Part shown: positions 41,719 through 50,846 of the stretch, piece by piece
Position numbering within the stretch: the stretch's first letter is position 1
How the letters are laid out: each line of letters begins with the position of its first letter
Position numbers and translations under genes: made by a program
Assembly: GCA_050008715.1 (NCBI GenBank)
Contig: JBEKMC010000017.1
Coordinates: 8,007 to 72,006 of the forward strand
From: JAKACA01 sp050008715
GTDB lineage: Bacteria > Actinomycetota > Acidimicrobiia > Acidimicrobiales > Bog-793
Reading direction: 5' to 3'
DNA length: 64,000 bases
Notes under the pieces: model-generated
The model's database searches: none
What the model was told of the DNA's origin: nothing
What the model saw: only the letters and a program-made list of their open reading frames with translations

Positions 41719-43392
41719 ATGGACGTACTCGTGATCGCCGGCCGGGCGACCGTGCCCGATTTTCTCATTGCTCGCAACACCCGCGTCGTCGACCTCGCCG
41801 ACGCCGAGGTGTCGCCGGCCGTCATGGTGGATCTCCGGGCGCGGCTGCCGCGCCGCGTCACGGTCGTCGGCCCTTTTGCCATCGCCGTGGCGGCCCGCCT
41901 TCACAGGGCGGGACTGCCTGTGCGCCTTCACACCGACGGGGACGTGTCCGGCATGGCGAGCCTCGCCGGCGTCGAAGTCCTTCCTCTCACCGACCAGGGG
42001 GCGCCGATGGACGTCGTCGGGTCGTTGCTCGACCTCGTCGGCAACACCCCGCTCGTCCGCCTCGACCGTATCGGCAGGGATCTGCCGTGCCCGCTCCTCG
42101 CAAAGCTCGAGCTCCTCAACCCCGGTGGGAGCGTGAAGGATCGTCCTGCTGTCGCCATGATCGACAAAGCCGAGCGGGACGGCCTGCTGAAGCCCGGAGG
42201 CACGATCATCGAGGGCACGTCCGGCAACACCGGCGTCGGCCTTGCCATCGTGGCAGCCCGCCGCCGGTACCACTGCATCTTCGTGATGCCCGACAAGATG
42301 GCACCTGAGAAGATCGGGCTGCTCCGCGCCTACGGCGCCCAGGTCGTGGTGTGCCCAACCGCAGTGCCCCCGGATCACCCGGAGTCGTACTACTCGGTCA
42401 CGGCGCGACTCGCGGAGGAGATTCCCGGTGCCTATCACCCGGACCAGTACCACAACCCCGAGAATCCCGACTCGCACGTGCGCACGACCGGGCCGGAGAT
42501 CTGGCGCCAGACCGCTGGCCGCGTGACGCACTTCATCGCCGGGATCGGAACCGGCGGCACGATCAGCGGGATCGGGCGCTACCTGAAGTCGCAGAACCCC
42601 GACGTGCAGATCGTCGGAGCCGACCCGGAAGGCTCCGTCTACTCGGGCGGGTCCGGGCGGCCGTATCTCGTGGAGGGCATCGGCGAGGACTTCTGGCCGA
42701 CGACGTACGACCCTGACGTCGTCGATCGGGTCATCATGGTCCGGGACACCGACTCGTTCCTCACGGCCCGGCGGGTCGGCGTCGAGGAGGGGATCCTCGT
42801 GGGGGGCTCGACGGGAACCGCCTTGTGGGCGGCGCTGCATCTTGCCCCGGAGCTCCGACCGGACGACGTCGTCGTCACCCTCATCCCGGACTCCGGACGC
42901 GGCTACCTGTCGAAGCTCTACAACGACGAGTGGATGGCCGACCACGGTTTCCTGCGCGGGGTCGGCCAGACTGTGGCCGACTTGCTCGAGCGCAAGGGTG
43001 CCACACTGCCCGAGCTCATCCACGTGCATCCGGACGACACCGCTCGGGAGGCCATCGGGATCATGCAGGAGTTCGGAGTCTCACAGCTCGCCGTGGTGCA
43101 GGCCGAGCCCCCACTCGCCGAAGCCGAGGTGATCGGTGCCGTGCACGAACGCGACCTCATGCAGCGGGCGTTCAAGGACGCCACGCTCCTCGACCGCTCC
43201 GTCCGCGAAGTGATGGGCCCGCCGTTGCCGACGGTGGGCAGCGGTGAGAGCGTCGAGTTGGCGGTGCAGCGCCTCGAGGAGGCGCCGGCCGTCCTCGTCA
43301 TCGATCACGGGCATCCGGTCGGGGTGCTGACGAGGACAGACGCGCTGGGGTTTCTTGCGCAGGCCGGGCGGGCGGGAGACACGGGACGATGA
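41719..43392 (+). CDS. cbs: Cystathionine beta-synthase with an extra N-terminal domain
   Basis: PLP enzyme joining homocysteine and serine. The core begins MDVVGSLLDLVGNTPLVRLDRIG at residue 97 and is normal from there: GGSVKDR (Schiff-base Lys, about residue 140), EGTSGNTG, GTGGTISG and two C-terminal CBS motifs (FGVSQLAVV; PAVLVIDHGHPVGVLTRTDALGFL). From residue 97 the length is 461, the usual actinobacterial size. The preceding 96 residues from ATG 41719 (MDVLVIAGRATVPDFLIARN) stay open in frame, look like an alpha/beta domain, and are not part of any Cbs I know. Coupled by ATGA to the next gene. Confidence 0.85.
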   Translation: MDVLVIAGRATVPDFLIARNTRVVDLADAEVSPAVMVDLRARLPRRVTVVGPFAIAVAARLHRAGLPVRLHTDGDVSGMASLAGVEVLPLTDQGAPMDVVGSLLDLVGNTPLVRLDRIGRDLPCPLLAKLELLNPGGSVKDRPAVAMIDKAERDGLLKPGGTIIEGTSGNTGVGLAIVAARRRYHCIFVMPDKMAPEKIGLLRAYGAQVVVCPTAVPPDHPESYYSVTARLAEEIPGAYHPDQYHNPENPDSHVRTTGPEIWRQTAGRVTHFIAGIGTGGTISGIGRYLKSQNPDVQIVGADPEGSVYSGGSGRPYLVEGIGEDFWPTTYDPDVVDRVIMVRDTDSFLTARRVGVEEGILVGGSTGTALWAALHLAPELRPDDVVVTLIPDSGRGYLSKLYNDEWMADHGFLRGVGQTVADLLERKGATLPELIHVHPDDTAREAIGIMQEFGVSQLAVVQAEPPLAEAEVIGAVHERDLMQRAFKDATLLDRSVREVMGPPLPTVGSGESVELAVQRLEEAPAVLVIDHGHPVGVLTRTDALGFLAQAGRAGDTGR

Positions 43393-44528
43393 GCGAGCGC
43401 TTCGGCTTCGAGACGTTGGCGATCCACGCCGGGCAGCCGCCGGACGCCGTCACCGGCTCGGTCATCCCGGCTGTTCATCTCGCAACGACCTACGTGCAGG
43501 AGGCCGTCGGCGAGCACAAGGGTTTCGACTACAGCAGGACCCGGAACCCGACGCGGGCAACGCTGGAGGCGACCCTGGCGGCGCTCGAAGGCGCCACGCA
43601 CGGATATTGCTTCGCGAGCGGGATGGCGGCGGAAGACGCCCTGCTCCGGCGCCTGCGGCCCGGCGACAACCTCCTCATCCCGAACGACGCCTACGGGGGC
43701 ACGTGGCGGCTGATCGCCCGCGTCTACGGGGAGTGCGGCGTCACCCATACTCCCGTCGACCTCACCGACCCTGCTGCGGTGGAGGCGGCTTGGCAGCCGT
43801 CGACGAAACTCGTGTGGATCGAGTCGCCGAGCAACCCGCTGCTGCGGATCGCCGACATCGAGGCGGTGGCGGCCGTCGCCCACGAGCACGGCGGCATCTG
43901 CATCGTCGACAACACGTTTGCGACGCCGTACCTGCAGCAGCCCCTCTCGCTCGGCGCCGATGCCGTGGTGCACTCGGCGACGAAGTACCTGGGCGGACAC
44001 TCCGACGTCGTCGGGGGAGCCGTGCTGACGAGCGACGACGACCTCGCCCAGCACGTCGGTTTCATCCAGAACTCCGCCGGCGCCGTGCCCGGGCCCCTCG
44101 ACTGCTACCTCGTGCAACGCGGCCTCAAGACCCTTGCGGTGCGAATGGACCGTCAATGTGCCAACGCCCGCGTCGTGGCGGAGTTCCTCTCGGAGCACCC
44201 GAGCGTGGAGCGCGTCTGTTATCCGGGGCTCGTGTCCCATCCGGGCCACGACGTCGCCAAGCGGCAGATGCGCGAGTACGGGGCGATGATCTCGTTCGTC
44301 CTCGCCGGCGGCGAAGCAGCCGCTCTGGACGTGGCTGCCCGTACCGAGCTGTTCACCCTCGCCGAGTCTCTCGGAGCCGTGGAGTCGCTCATCGAGCACC
44401 CGGCTCGCATGACGCATGCGTCCGTGGCGAGCTCGCCGCTCGCGGTGGATCCTGGTCTCATCCGCCTGTCCGTCGGCCTCGAATCCGTCGGCGACCTCGT
44501 AGCCGACCTGGCTCAGGCGCTCGGTTGA
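43389..44528 (+). CDS. Cystathionine gamma-lyase/synthase family enzyme
   Basis: 379 residues, Cys/Met-metabolism PLP family. FDYSRTRNPTRATLE, FASGMAAEDA and VHSATKYLGGHSD (Schiff-base Lys, about residue 199) are diagnostic. Its 4-bp overlap with Cbs points to reverse transsulfuration, so cleavage of cystathionine to cysteine, 2-oxobutyrate and ammonia is the likely main reaction; gamma-synthase activity cannot be excluded by sequence. The stop codon is followed by four 15-bp repeats, each ending in another in-frame TGA. Confidence 0.87.
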   Translation: MSERFGFETLAIHAGQPPDAVTGSVIPAVHLATTYVQEAVGEHKGFDYSRTRNPTRATLEATLAALEGATHGYCFASGMAAEDALLRRLRPGDNLLIPNDAYGGTWRLIARVYGECGVTHTPVDLTDPAAVEAAWQPSTKLVWIESPSNPLLRIADIEAVAAVAHEHGGICIVDNTFATPYLQQPLSLGADAVVHSATKYLGGHSDVVGGAVLTSDDDLAQHVGFIQNSAGAVPGPLDCYLVQRGLKTLAVRMDRQCANARVVAEFLSEHPSVERVCYPGLVSHPGHDVAKRQMREYGAMISFVLAGGEAAALDVAARTELFTLAESLGAVESLIEHPARMTHASVASSPLAVDPGLIRLSVGLESVGDLVADLAQALG

Positions 44529-44588
44529 TCGCCTCGGGGTTGATCGCCTCGGGGTTGATCGCCTCGGGGTTGATCGCCTCGGGGCTGA
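44529..44588 (+). repeat. 15-bp tandem repeat with in-frame stop codons after the cystathionine lyase
   Basis: Four copies of TCGCCTCGGGGTTGA (the fourth ends GCTGA) follow the TGA stop at 44526-44528 without a gap, then a partial TCGCC. The unit is five codons, so each copy places a TGA in the frame of the gene. The end of the gene itself (GCGCTCGGTTGA) looks like a diverged first copy. Confidence 0.88.
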
Positions 44589-44607
44589 TCGCCGGCGGTC
44601 AGCGCCC

Positions 44608-46206
44608 TCAGAGGTTCTCCGGCGGCTGAGCGGCCGCTTGCGTGGCGAGGAAATCCTCGGTGACGAGCGTGGCGGAGTCCCGGCTGAGCGTCTCGCCGCG
44701 GAAGAAGGCAGGGTTGATCGCCTTGTAGACGAACATGAGGACCACGCCGAGGAGGGCCGTGATGACGTCGATGACGAACACGCCGCTCACTTGCTGGTGC
44801 GGTGGGAACGGCAGCGTCCACGACGTGTAGCTGCCGCTGCGCGTGGCGCTCCAGTAGTACCAGAAGCTCCAACCGAGGATGAACCACAGCACGATCCCGC
44901 CGAAGGCCGGGAAGATGCCTCGCATGAACAGATTGCGAGTGCTCCCTCGTAGCGACGCCCGGTAGTACCAGACGCAGGCGAAGCCCGTGAGCCCGTAGTA
45001 GAAGGCGATCCACACGCCCAGAGCCGAGACGGCGTCCCCGATGACCGCTCCCTTGGACAGGAAGTTCATGATCACGTAGAGCACGATCGACACGAGACCC
45101 ATCGCCACCGTCGAGAACGTCGGAGTGAGGAAGCGCCGGTGGATGTAGCCGAACTTCTTCGGTATGGACTGGTAGACCGCCATCGACAACGTGGTCCGCG
45201 CCGTCGGCAGGATCGTGGTCTGGGTGGAGGCGGCGGCCGACGAGAGGATCATGAGGTAGAGCAAGTGGACCGGGACCGTCGCGATCGTGGAATGGCCGAA
45301 GATGGCTGGGCCGAGCACCGAGAGGACGTCGCCGACGTTGTTCGGGTTGCCGAGGCCGACCCCGGTCGAGCCGAGACCGGCGAACGACTGCACCGAGAGC
45401 ACGACGAGGGCATAGATGGCCAGCAGCACGAACGTGGACAGGACAGCGGCTCGGCCGGGCACCGTCTCGGCGTCCGCCGTCTCCTCGTTGCAGGCCACGG
45501 CGGTGTCCCAGCCCCAGTAGATGAACAGCATGAGCGAGAAACCCACGATCAAGTTGCTCGCACTGTCCGCGAAGGGGTTGAACCACGCCAGGGTCGGATG
45601 GAGGTGGCCAGGGGGAGCATGACCGGTCCCGACCTTCACGAGGGCGAACACGGACAAGAGGGTCAGCATCGTGAGCTCGATGCCGAGGAGCGCCTTCTGG
45701 AAGTTCGCCGAGACCTCGATGCCGACGTAACAGATCGCCGTCATGAGGACGATCCAGATGATCCCGACGAGCAGGACCCAGGGACTGGCGGCGTCGTTGC
45801 CGATGCTCGTCGTGTTGAATAGGTCGAAGACGTACTGGCCGGCGATCTGGGCAAGGCTCGCCATGACGACGAGGTCGGCAGCGATGATGCCCCAGCCGCC
45901 GTACCAACCCGTCTTCGGGCCGAACGCCCTCGTGGCCCACGTGAACGTCGTGCCGCAGTCGGGGTCCGCCCGGTTCATCTCGTTGTAGCCGACCGAGATG
46001 CACCACATCGGGATGAAGGCGAGGATCGTGACGATCGGCGCCTGCAGGCCGATCACCGCCACGACGAAGCCCAGCGTGGCGGCGAGGCTGTAGGCCGGCG
46101 CGGTCGAGGCGACGCCGATGACGACGCTCGAGATCAGGCCGAGGGCCCCGCGCTTGAGGCCCTTGTCCGGAGCTTGGCCGGCTGGTTCCACCACGATCGA
46201 TGCCAC
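44608..46206 (-). CDS. APC-family amino acid/polyamine permease
   Basis: About 532 residues, 12-14 spans. LGLISSVVIGVASTAPAYSLAATLGF is the first APC span with its unwound Gly/Ser region, and GWDTAVACNEETADAE is the family signature in the loop after the sixth span. GTG 46206 follows GGGAGGG at a good distance; the frame extends to 46296. Substrate specificity is not visible; the sulfur-amino-acid genes next door are convergent, not co-transcribed, so they say little. Confidence 0.85.
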   Translation of the reverse strand: MASIVVEPAGQAPDKGLKRGALGLISSVVIGVASTAPAYSLAATLGFVVAVIGLQAPIVTILAFIPMWCISVGYNEMNRADPDCGTTFTWATRAFGPKTGWYGGWGIIAADLVVMASLAQIAGQYVFDLFNTTSIGNDAASPWVLLVGIIWIVLMTAICYVGIEVSANFQKALLGIELTMLTLLSVFALVKVGTGHAPPGHLHPTLAWFNPFADSASNLIVGFSLMLFIYWGWDTAVACNEETADAETVPGRAAVLSTFVLLAIYALVVLSVQSFAGLGSTGVGLGNPNNVGDVLSVLGPAIFGHSTIATVPVHLLYLMILSSAAASTQTTILPTARTTLSMAVYQSIPKKFGYIHRRFLTPTFSTVAMGLVSIVLYVIMNFLSKGAVIGDAVSALGVWIAFYYGLTGFACVWYYRASLRGSTRNLFMRGIFPAFGGIVLWFILGWSFWYYWSATRSGSYTSWTLPFPPHQQVSGVFVIDVITALLGVVLMFVYKAINPAFFRGETLSRDSATLVTEDFLATQAAAQPPENL

Positions 46207-46436
46207 GTGCCCTCCCGATGCAGATGCCCCGGCCAACCTCGGATTTCGGGACACCATAGCCCGCCGGATCGGAACCGGCACGGCTAAAGCGCACACAAGT
46301 GCTTGCTCGGCCTGCGGATTCCATCGCGCGGTGGCCGCGTCACGACTGATTCAGCGCTGCAACCCATCAGGAGCAGAGGAGGGAGCCGCCTGCAGGTCCG
46401 GCACGCTCGCCGGCTCCGAGGTCGTATCGTCTCGGT

Positions 46437-47580
46437 GTGCCAAGGTCCGCGAAGATGATCCGCTTGCTCGGCCGCCGCCTGCACGGCGGGACGATCGAGG
46501 TAGACGAGCCCGGCGGGCGGTGGAGCCTGGGAGACGGCGAGCCCGTCGTGCACGTGAGTGTTCACGACGAACAGGCGTTCTCCGGCTTGCTGAAGAGCGG
46601 GTCCGTCGGCCTCGGAACGGGCTACGTCGAAGGCTGGTGGGACGCCGACGATCTCACGGAGCTCGTGCGCATCCTGCTCGTGAACACCTCCGGCTTTCGT
46701 GCAGCGCTCGACGGGCTCGGCAACGCGGCTGCCCCCGTCGTCGACCAGATCGCCCGCCTGCGGCAGCGAAGCGCCTCGCAGGACCGCCGCAACGTGCAGG
46801 CGCACTACGACCTCCCCGGTGAGCTCTTCGAAGTGATGCTCGACGAGACGATGTCGTACTCGTGCGCAATCTTCGAGCGACCTGGCGTCACCCTGGTAGA
46901 GGCGCAGCGCGCCAAGATCGACCGGCTCTGCCGAAAGCTGCGGCTCGAGCCGGACGACGACGTCGTCGAGATCGGGACCGGCTGGGGTGGCTTTGCCATT
47001 CACGCTGCCGAGCGCTACGGGTGCCGCGTCGTCACCACGACCGTGTCGGACGCCCAACGGGAGGGCGCGTCGAAACGCGTGGCCGAAGCAGGGCTGGCTG
47101 ACCGCGTGACCGTGCTCGGCCGCGACTACCGGGAGCTCGAGGGGCGCTACGACAAGCTCGTGTCCGTCGAGATGATCGAAGCGGTCGACTGGCGTTCCCA
47201 CGACTCGTTCTTCAGGACTTGTTCGCGTTTGTTGCGCCCGAACGGACTGATGGCCCTTCAGGCGATCACGATCTCCGACCGCAGCTTCGAGAGGGCCAAG
47301 CTGCACGACGACTTCATACGCAAGATGATCTTTCCTGGCGGCTGCATCCCTTCGATCGAGGCGATCACCCGTTCCGCTCCGCCGGTGGGACGTGTCACTG
47401 CGGGCCGGCCGTCGGCGCCTCGAGGAGGCCGGTCTCGACCGGCGCTTCCAGCGCCTTTGGGATCTGTACTTGTGCTACTGCGAGGCGGCGTTTCTCGAGC
47501 GTCACATCAGCGACGTGCAGATCGTCCTCGCGAAGCCCTCTTGGCGCCCTGAGCCACCCCTCGAGCTGCGTCCGGTGTGA
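46437..47580 (+). pseudogene. cfa: Cyclopropane-fatty-acyl-phospholipid synthase, disrupted by internal deletion and frameshift
   Basis: Frame 1 runs from GTG 46437 through the methyltransferase core (HYDLPGELFEVMLDETMSYSCA; VVEIGTGWGGFAIHAAERYG; VSVEMIEAVDW) to FPGGCIPSIEAITRSA near 47380, then turns into Arg/Pro-rich nonsense ending at 47552. The true C-terminus resumes in another frame from about 47385: RRFQRLWDLYLCYCEAAFLERHISDVQIVLAKPSW, ending at 47580. Compared with the family about 25-30 residues between these parts, including the GxHY segment, are missing. A deletion of about 80 bp with loss of frame fits. The protein would lack the catalytic C-terminal Tyr/Cys region, so it is probably inactive. 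Confidence 0.8.
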
Positions 47581-47607
47581 CCTGTCGGCCTTTGGGGAGA
47601 CTCGGGA

Positions 47608-48063
47608 TCAGCGAGGATCCCAGGCGTCGGGCTGGGCCAGCATCGTACGGACGTGCTCGGGGAGCTCGCCACGTACGACTTGCTCCAGGTTGACTTCGTC
47701 GAGAACGCTGCGGAGGCACACCCGCACTGCCACCCAGACCGATTGCAGGTGCTCGGCGGCGGCTTCGTAGGTTGCCGCCTCTGGCCGGGAGCCCCGAACC
47801 TCCGCGAGCGGCCCTTCGAGCCGGCGGAACACTTCGCCGATCGTGATCTCGGAGGCCGGGCGAGCAAGCTGGTAGCCGCCTTCGTTGCCCCGCTGGCTCG
47901 TGACGATGCCGACGCGCCGGAGCTCGTTCAAGATGGCGCGCAGGAATCGCACAGGGAGGCCTTGGGCGTTGGCGAGCTCCTCGGCGGTCAGCGGTTCCCC
48001 GTTGCGCTCAGCGAGCGTACAAAGGGCGCGGAGGGCGTACTCGACCCTGGCGGAGATATGCAC
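47608..48063 (-). CDS. Rrf2-family transcriptional regulator
   Basis: 151 residues from GTG 48063 (VHISARVEYALRALCTLAER), the typical Rrf2 N-terminus; TTG 48075 is also possible. The winged helix contains LANAQGLPVRFLRAILNELRRVGIVTSQRGNEGGYQLAR. The three-Cys Fe-S cluster of IscR/NsrR is absent: only one Cys (VCLRSV) lies in the sensor region, so it does not look like a standard Fe-S type. Target unknown. Confidence 0.83.
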   Translation of the reverse strand: MHISARVEYALRALCTLAERNGEPLTAEELANAQGLPVRFLRAILNELRRVGIVTSQRGNEGGYQLARPASEITIGEVFRRLEGPLAEVRGSRPEAATYEAAAEHLQSVWVAVRVCLRSVLDEVNLEQVVRGELPEHVRTMLAQPDAWDPR

Positions 48064-48119
48064 TCCAGCATTCAACCCGAATTACATGCATTGATGCGAG
48101 TTCTACCGGAGAAAACCCC

Positions 48120-48608
48120 TCAGTCGTCCACCATGAGGTGCGAGTCCACCATCTCGAGGTAGTTGCCCCAAGCCTGACGAACGGCCTCGCGGTGGGCGTC
48201 GAGCTCCCCGTCGACGGCCGCGCGGTAGCCGTTGCGGGCGTCGTTGACATTCCGCAGGTAGTCATCGCGTGCGATGGCCATGTTCTCGTTGTACGTCTTG
48301 CGAACCTGGGCGGCGGTCTCGTTGTAGGTCGCCCTCGCTTGCGCAACGATGTCGCGTCGCATGGTCGAAGGTGCGTTGGCGACTGCCTGCTTGTAGATCG
48401 CCCAGGCCTCGTCGATCTGCTGGCCGTGGGTGCTCTCGGCCGAGGATTGCATCGACTCGTAGGTGACCCGCGCAGGATCGAGGGCGGTCTCGAATGCGTC
48501 CCAGGCGCGCTCGACGGCTTCCCGGTAGATCTCCCAGGCGTCGTCGATGATGCCTAGGTACTGGTTGCGCGCCTCAAGGTCCGCTGCTCTCGTGTCAGCA
48601 CTCGCCAT
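48120..48608 (-). CDS. All-helical repeat protein of unknown function
   Basis: 162 residues, almost wholly alpha-helical, no membrane segment or Cys. Short units repeat an aromatic-spaced pattern: AWEIYREAVERAWDAF, AWAIYKQAVANA, ARATYNETAAQVRKTYNE, ARDDYLRNVNDARNGY, AWGNYLEMVDSH. Trp/Tyr about every 8-16 residues suggests a packed helical bundle or coiled coil. ATG start at 48608 after GGGAGGAGG. I recognise no family. It is transcribed toward the Rrf2 gene. Confidence 0.6.
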   Translation of the reverse strand: MASADTRAADLEARNQYLGIIDDAWEIYREAVERAWDAFETALDPARVTYESMQSSAESTHGQQIDEAWAIYKQAVANAPSTMRRDIVAQARATYNETAAQVRKTYNENMAIARDDYLRNVNDARNGYRAAVDGELDAHREAVRQAWGNYLEMVDSHLMVDD

Positions 48609-48836
48609 CCAGCATCCTCCTCCCGATCCCCCAAAGCTAGCCTGCCGCCGGGAGGTCGACCATACGACGCCTCGACACGAGCCCGCCGTACTCTGGTCTC
48701 CACAGCGGTGTGTAGCCGAGCCGTCACTTCGCGTGACAGCCTACAACCGCCGAGCGGCCATGTGGGAGCCAATACCTGCGAGAACGCTCCGGCGAGTCTG
48801 CGGAGCCGGGCCGCAGCAGTCATCGGGTGAGGTACA

Positions 48837-48884
48837 ACCTGGCTGTGGTTACGGGTCGGATCCGACCCGAAACCACAGCCAGGT
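48837..48884. terminator. 48-bp near-perfect palindrome downstream of the UvrD-type helicase
   Basis: ACCTGGCTGTGGTT, then A, then CGGGTCG around a GGATCC centre, mirrored by CGACCCG, A and AACCACAGCCAGGT. The only mismatch is one A-A pair and there is no loop beyond the centre. It lies 22 bp past the helicase stop, so a bidirectional terminator without T tract is likeliest; a mobile or cruciform element is possible. Confidence 0.6.
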
Positions 48885-48905
48885 CACTCCGCCGGACGTC
48901 CACTT

Positions 48906-50771
48906 TCAGGCGCCTTCGAGCACGCGCCTGCTCTCCGCCAGCGCTTGGCGGGCCGCGTCGGGCGATGTCCTCCGCAACCGCTGAAGGTCCCGATGCGCCG
49001 CCTCGATGGCACTCAGCCACGGTGACGGCGTTCGCACCATCGGCCGACTGTTGGGAAACGTTCGCTCGGCGGCCCACGAGCAGTGCAACTCCTCCTCGGC
49101 GCGCGTGCAGGCAACGTAGAGGAGGCGCCGCTCCTCGGCCAGGGCGTCCTGGTCGCGGGCGTGGGCGATGGGGACGTAGCCGTCCTCGAGGCCCGTGACG
49201 AACACCACCGCCCACTCGAGGCCCTTGGCCCGGTGGAACGTGGTGAGCTCGACCGCGTCGCGGCGCACCGGGTCGTGATCGCGGCCGTGAACCGTCTCGA
49301 GCCAACTCCGGAAACCCGCCCCGGTTGCCGACGTGTCCTCCGCCAGGTACTCGGTCGCGAGCCGCGCAAGGGCCATCAGGTCAACTCGTGCCTCGTCCGG
49401 GACGCCGGCGTGCGCGCCGACATCTTCGTTCTCGTCGCTCGTCTGAGCACTGGCGAGGAGGTCGGCCGCGAACCTCGCCAGCGCTGGCACGTCGGCGGCT
49501 CGGGATGCCGCCTGGACGGCTTCGTGAACCCACGGTTTGCCGAGGAGACCGGAGGCGCTCGCCACGTGGGACGGGACGCCGACGGCGGCAAAGGCGGCCT
49601 CGATCGGCCCCAGCTGGGCGTTCGTGCGGGCGAGGACGGCGATCTGTGACCACGAGCGACCGGGCCGCTTGGCCCGCCGTGTCGCTTCGGCGACGCCGGC
49701 GGCCTCCGCCGCCTCGTCGGCATAGGCGGCGATGGTGGGAATAGGCCCCTCCGGTCTGACTCCTCCGGCCGGCGCCGCCCGCGTCTCTCCGAGCACTGCG
49801 CCAGCCACGGTCAAGACCTCGTGCGTGGACCGGTAGTTGACCGAGAGGCGAAGGACGGTGGCCCCCGGGAACTCGTCTGCGAAGTCCGTGATCGCGCCCG
49901 GGTTGGAGCCGTTCCAGGCGTAGATGGCCTGATGCGGGTCTCCGACGACGCACAGGTCGTCGTTCGGCCCGAGCCACGCCCGCAGGAGCCGCTGTTGGGA
50001 TTCGTTGACGTCCTGGTACTCGTCGACGAACAGGTGCCGGTATCGCCAGCGCGCAGACGCTGCGAACTCGTGGTCGCTCAGCAGCAACTCCGTGCAGCGG
50101 GCAAGCAGGTCCTCGAAGTCGAGCACGCCCCGCCGTCGTTTGTGGATCTCGTAGCGCTCCCAGACTTCGGCCACCTCGGCCGGGTCCCACACCGCCCTCC
50201 GGCCGGCAAACGCCGCAGCCCTCACGAGCTCGTCGGGACGCAGGCAACGTGACTTCGCCCACTCGATCTCGGAGGCGAGATCGGCCACGGACCGCTTTCC
50301 GCTGCGGTAACCACCAGACGAGGCTGACCGGCGGCCGCCGCGAGCAGGCTTCGACGGTCCGCCGGCGTCGTCGAGGACGTCCATCAACATGCGCACCTTG
50401 GAGCCGAGCACGACCGGGGGCCGGCGGCCCAGCTCAGCTGCCGAGCGCTTCAGCTCGGCCAGCGCCACGGAGTGGAACGTCCCGGCTGTCACAGCCTCCG
50501 GGAGCCCGAGGGTCGACAGGCGGGAGCGCAGCTCCGTCGCAGCCTTCCGGGTGAAGGTCAGGGCGAGCACGTGGGAGGCCGTTGCCGAGCCGTTGGTCAC
50601 TCGCCAGGCGATGCGCCGGGTGAGCACCCGCGTCTTGCCGGAACCAGCTCCAGCCAGCACGCACAGCGGCGTCGCCGGCGTCGTGATCGCTTCCAGCTGC
50701 TCGGCATCGCAGCCGGCGAGCAGGTCACGTTCGGAGGGGGTCCAGTCACGCGCGTTGCGGTAGCCGGCCAC
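48906..50771 (-). CDS. UvrD/Rep-type superfamily 1 DNA helicase
   Basis: 621 residues. Motif I AGAGSGKTRVLTRRIA, motif Ia LALTFTRKAA, motif II HLFVDEYQDVN, motif III CVVGDPHQAIYAWNG, motif IV LRLSVNYRS, motif V TTFHRAKGLEWAVVFVTGLEDG and motif VI EERRLLYVACTRAEEEL. This is a 3'-5' DNA helicase similar to actinobacterial UvrD2, but without the C-terminal HRDC or Cys region. It probably acts in repair or replication restart. GTG start at 50771, divergent from the hydrolase gene. Confidence 0.88.
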   Translation of the reverse strand: MAGYRNARDWTPSERDLLAGCDAEQLEAITTPATPLCVLAGAGSGKTRVLTRRIAWRVTNGSATASHVLALTFTRKAATELRSRLSTLGLPEAVTAGTFHSVALAELKRSAAELGRRPPVVLGSKVRMLMDVLDDAGGPSKPARGGRRSASSGGYRSGKRSVADLASEIEWAKSRCLRPDELVRAAAFAGRRAVWDPAEVAEVWERYEIHKRRRGVLDFEDLLARCTELLLSDHEFAASARWRYRHLFVDEYQDVNESQQRLLRAWLGPNDDLCVVGDPHQAIYAWNGSNPGAITDFADEFPGATVLRLSVNYRSTHEVLTVAGAVLGETRAAPAGGVRPEGPIPTIAAYADEAAEAAGVAEATRRAKRPGRSWSQIAVLARTNAQLGPIEAAFAAVGVPSHVASASGLLGKPWVHEAVQAASRAADVPALARFAADLLASAQTSDENEDVGAHAGVPDEARVDLMALARLATEYLAEDTSATGAGFRSWLETVHGRDHDPVRRDAVELTTFHRAKGLEWAVVFVTGLEDGYVPIAHARDQDALAEERRLLYVACTRAEEELHCSWAAERTFPNSRPMVRTPSPWLSAIEAAHRDLQRLRRTSPDAARQALAESRRVLEGA

Positions 50772-50846
50772 AGCAGCACCGTAACGCGGGGTTGTGTCAC
50801 GCCGGCACGAGCAAGGGGTGAGCCAACCGTTCGGTCGGTCTCCGGT

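Noticed and set aside
44513..46324. A 603-codon frame parallel to the APC permease
   Set aside because: It is the +1 frame of the permease, rich in Arg/His, with no membrane segments; the 44608-46206 frame has the APC motifs.
50800..50846. ACCGTTCGGTCGGT ahead of the hydrolase as a TetR operator
   Set aside because: The half-sites are very short and not symmetric; chance is likely at this GC content.
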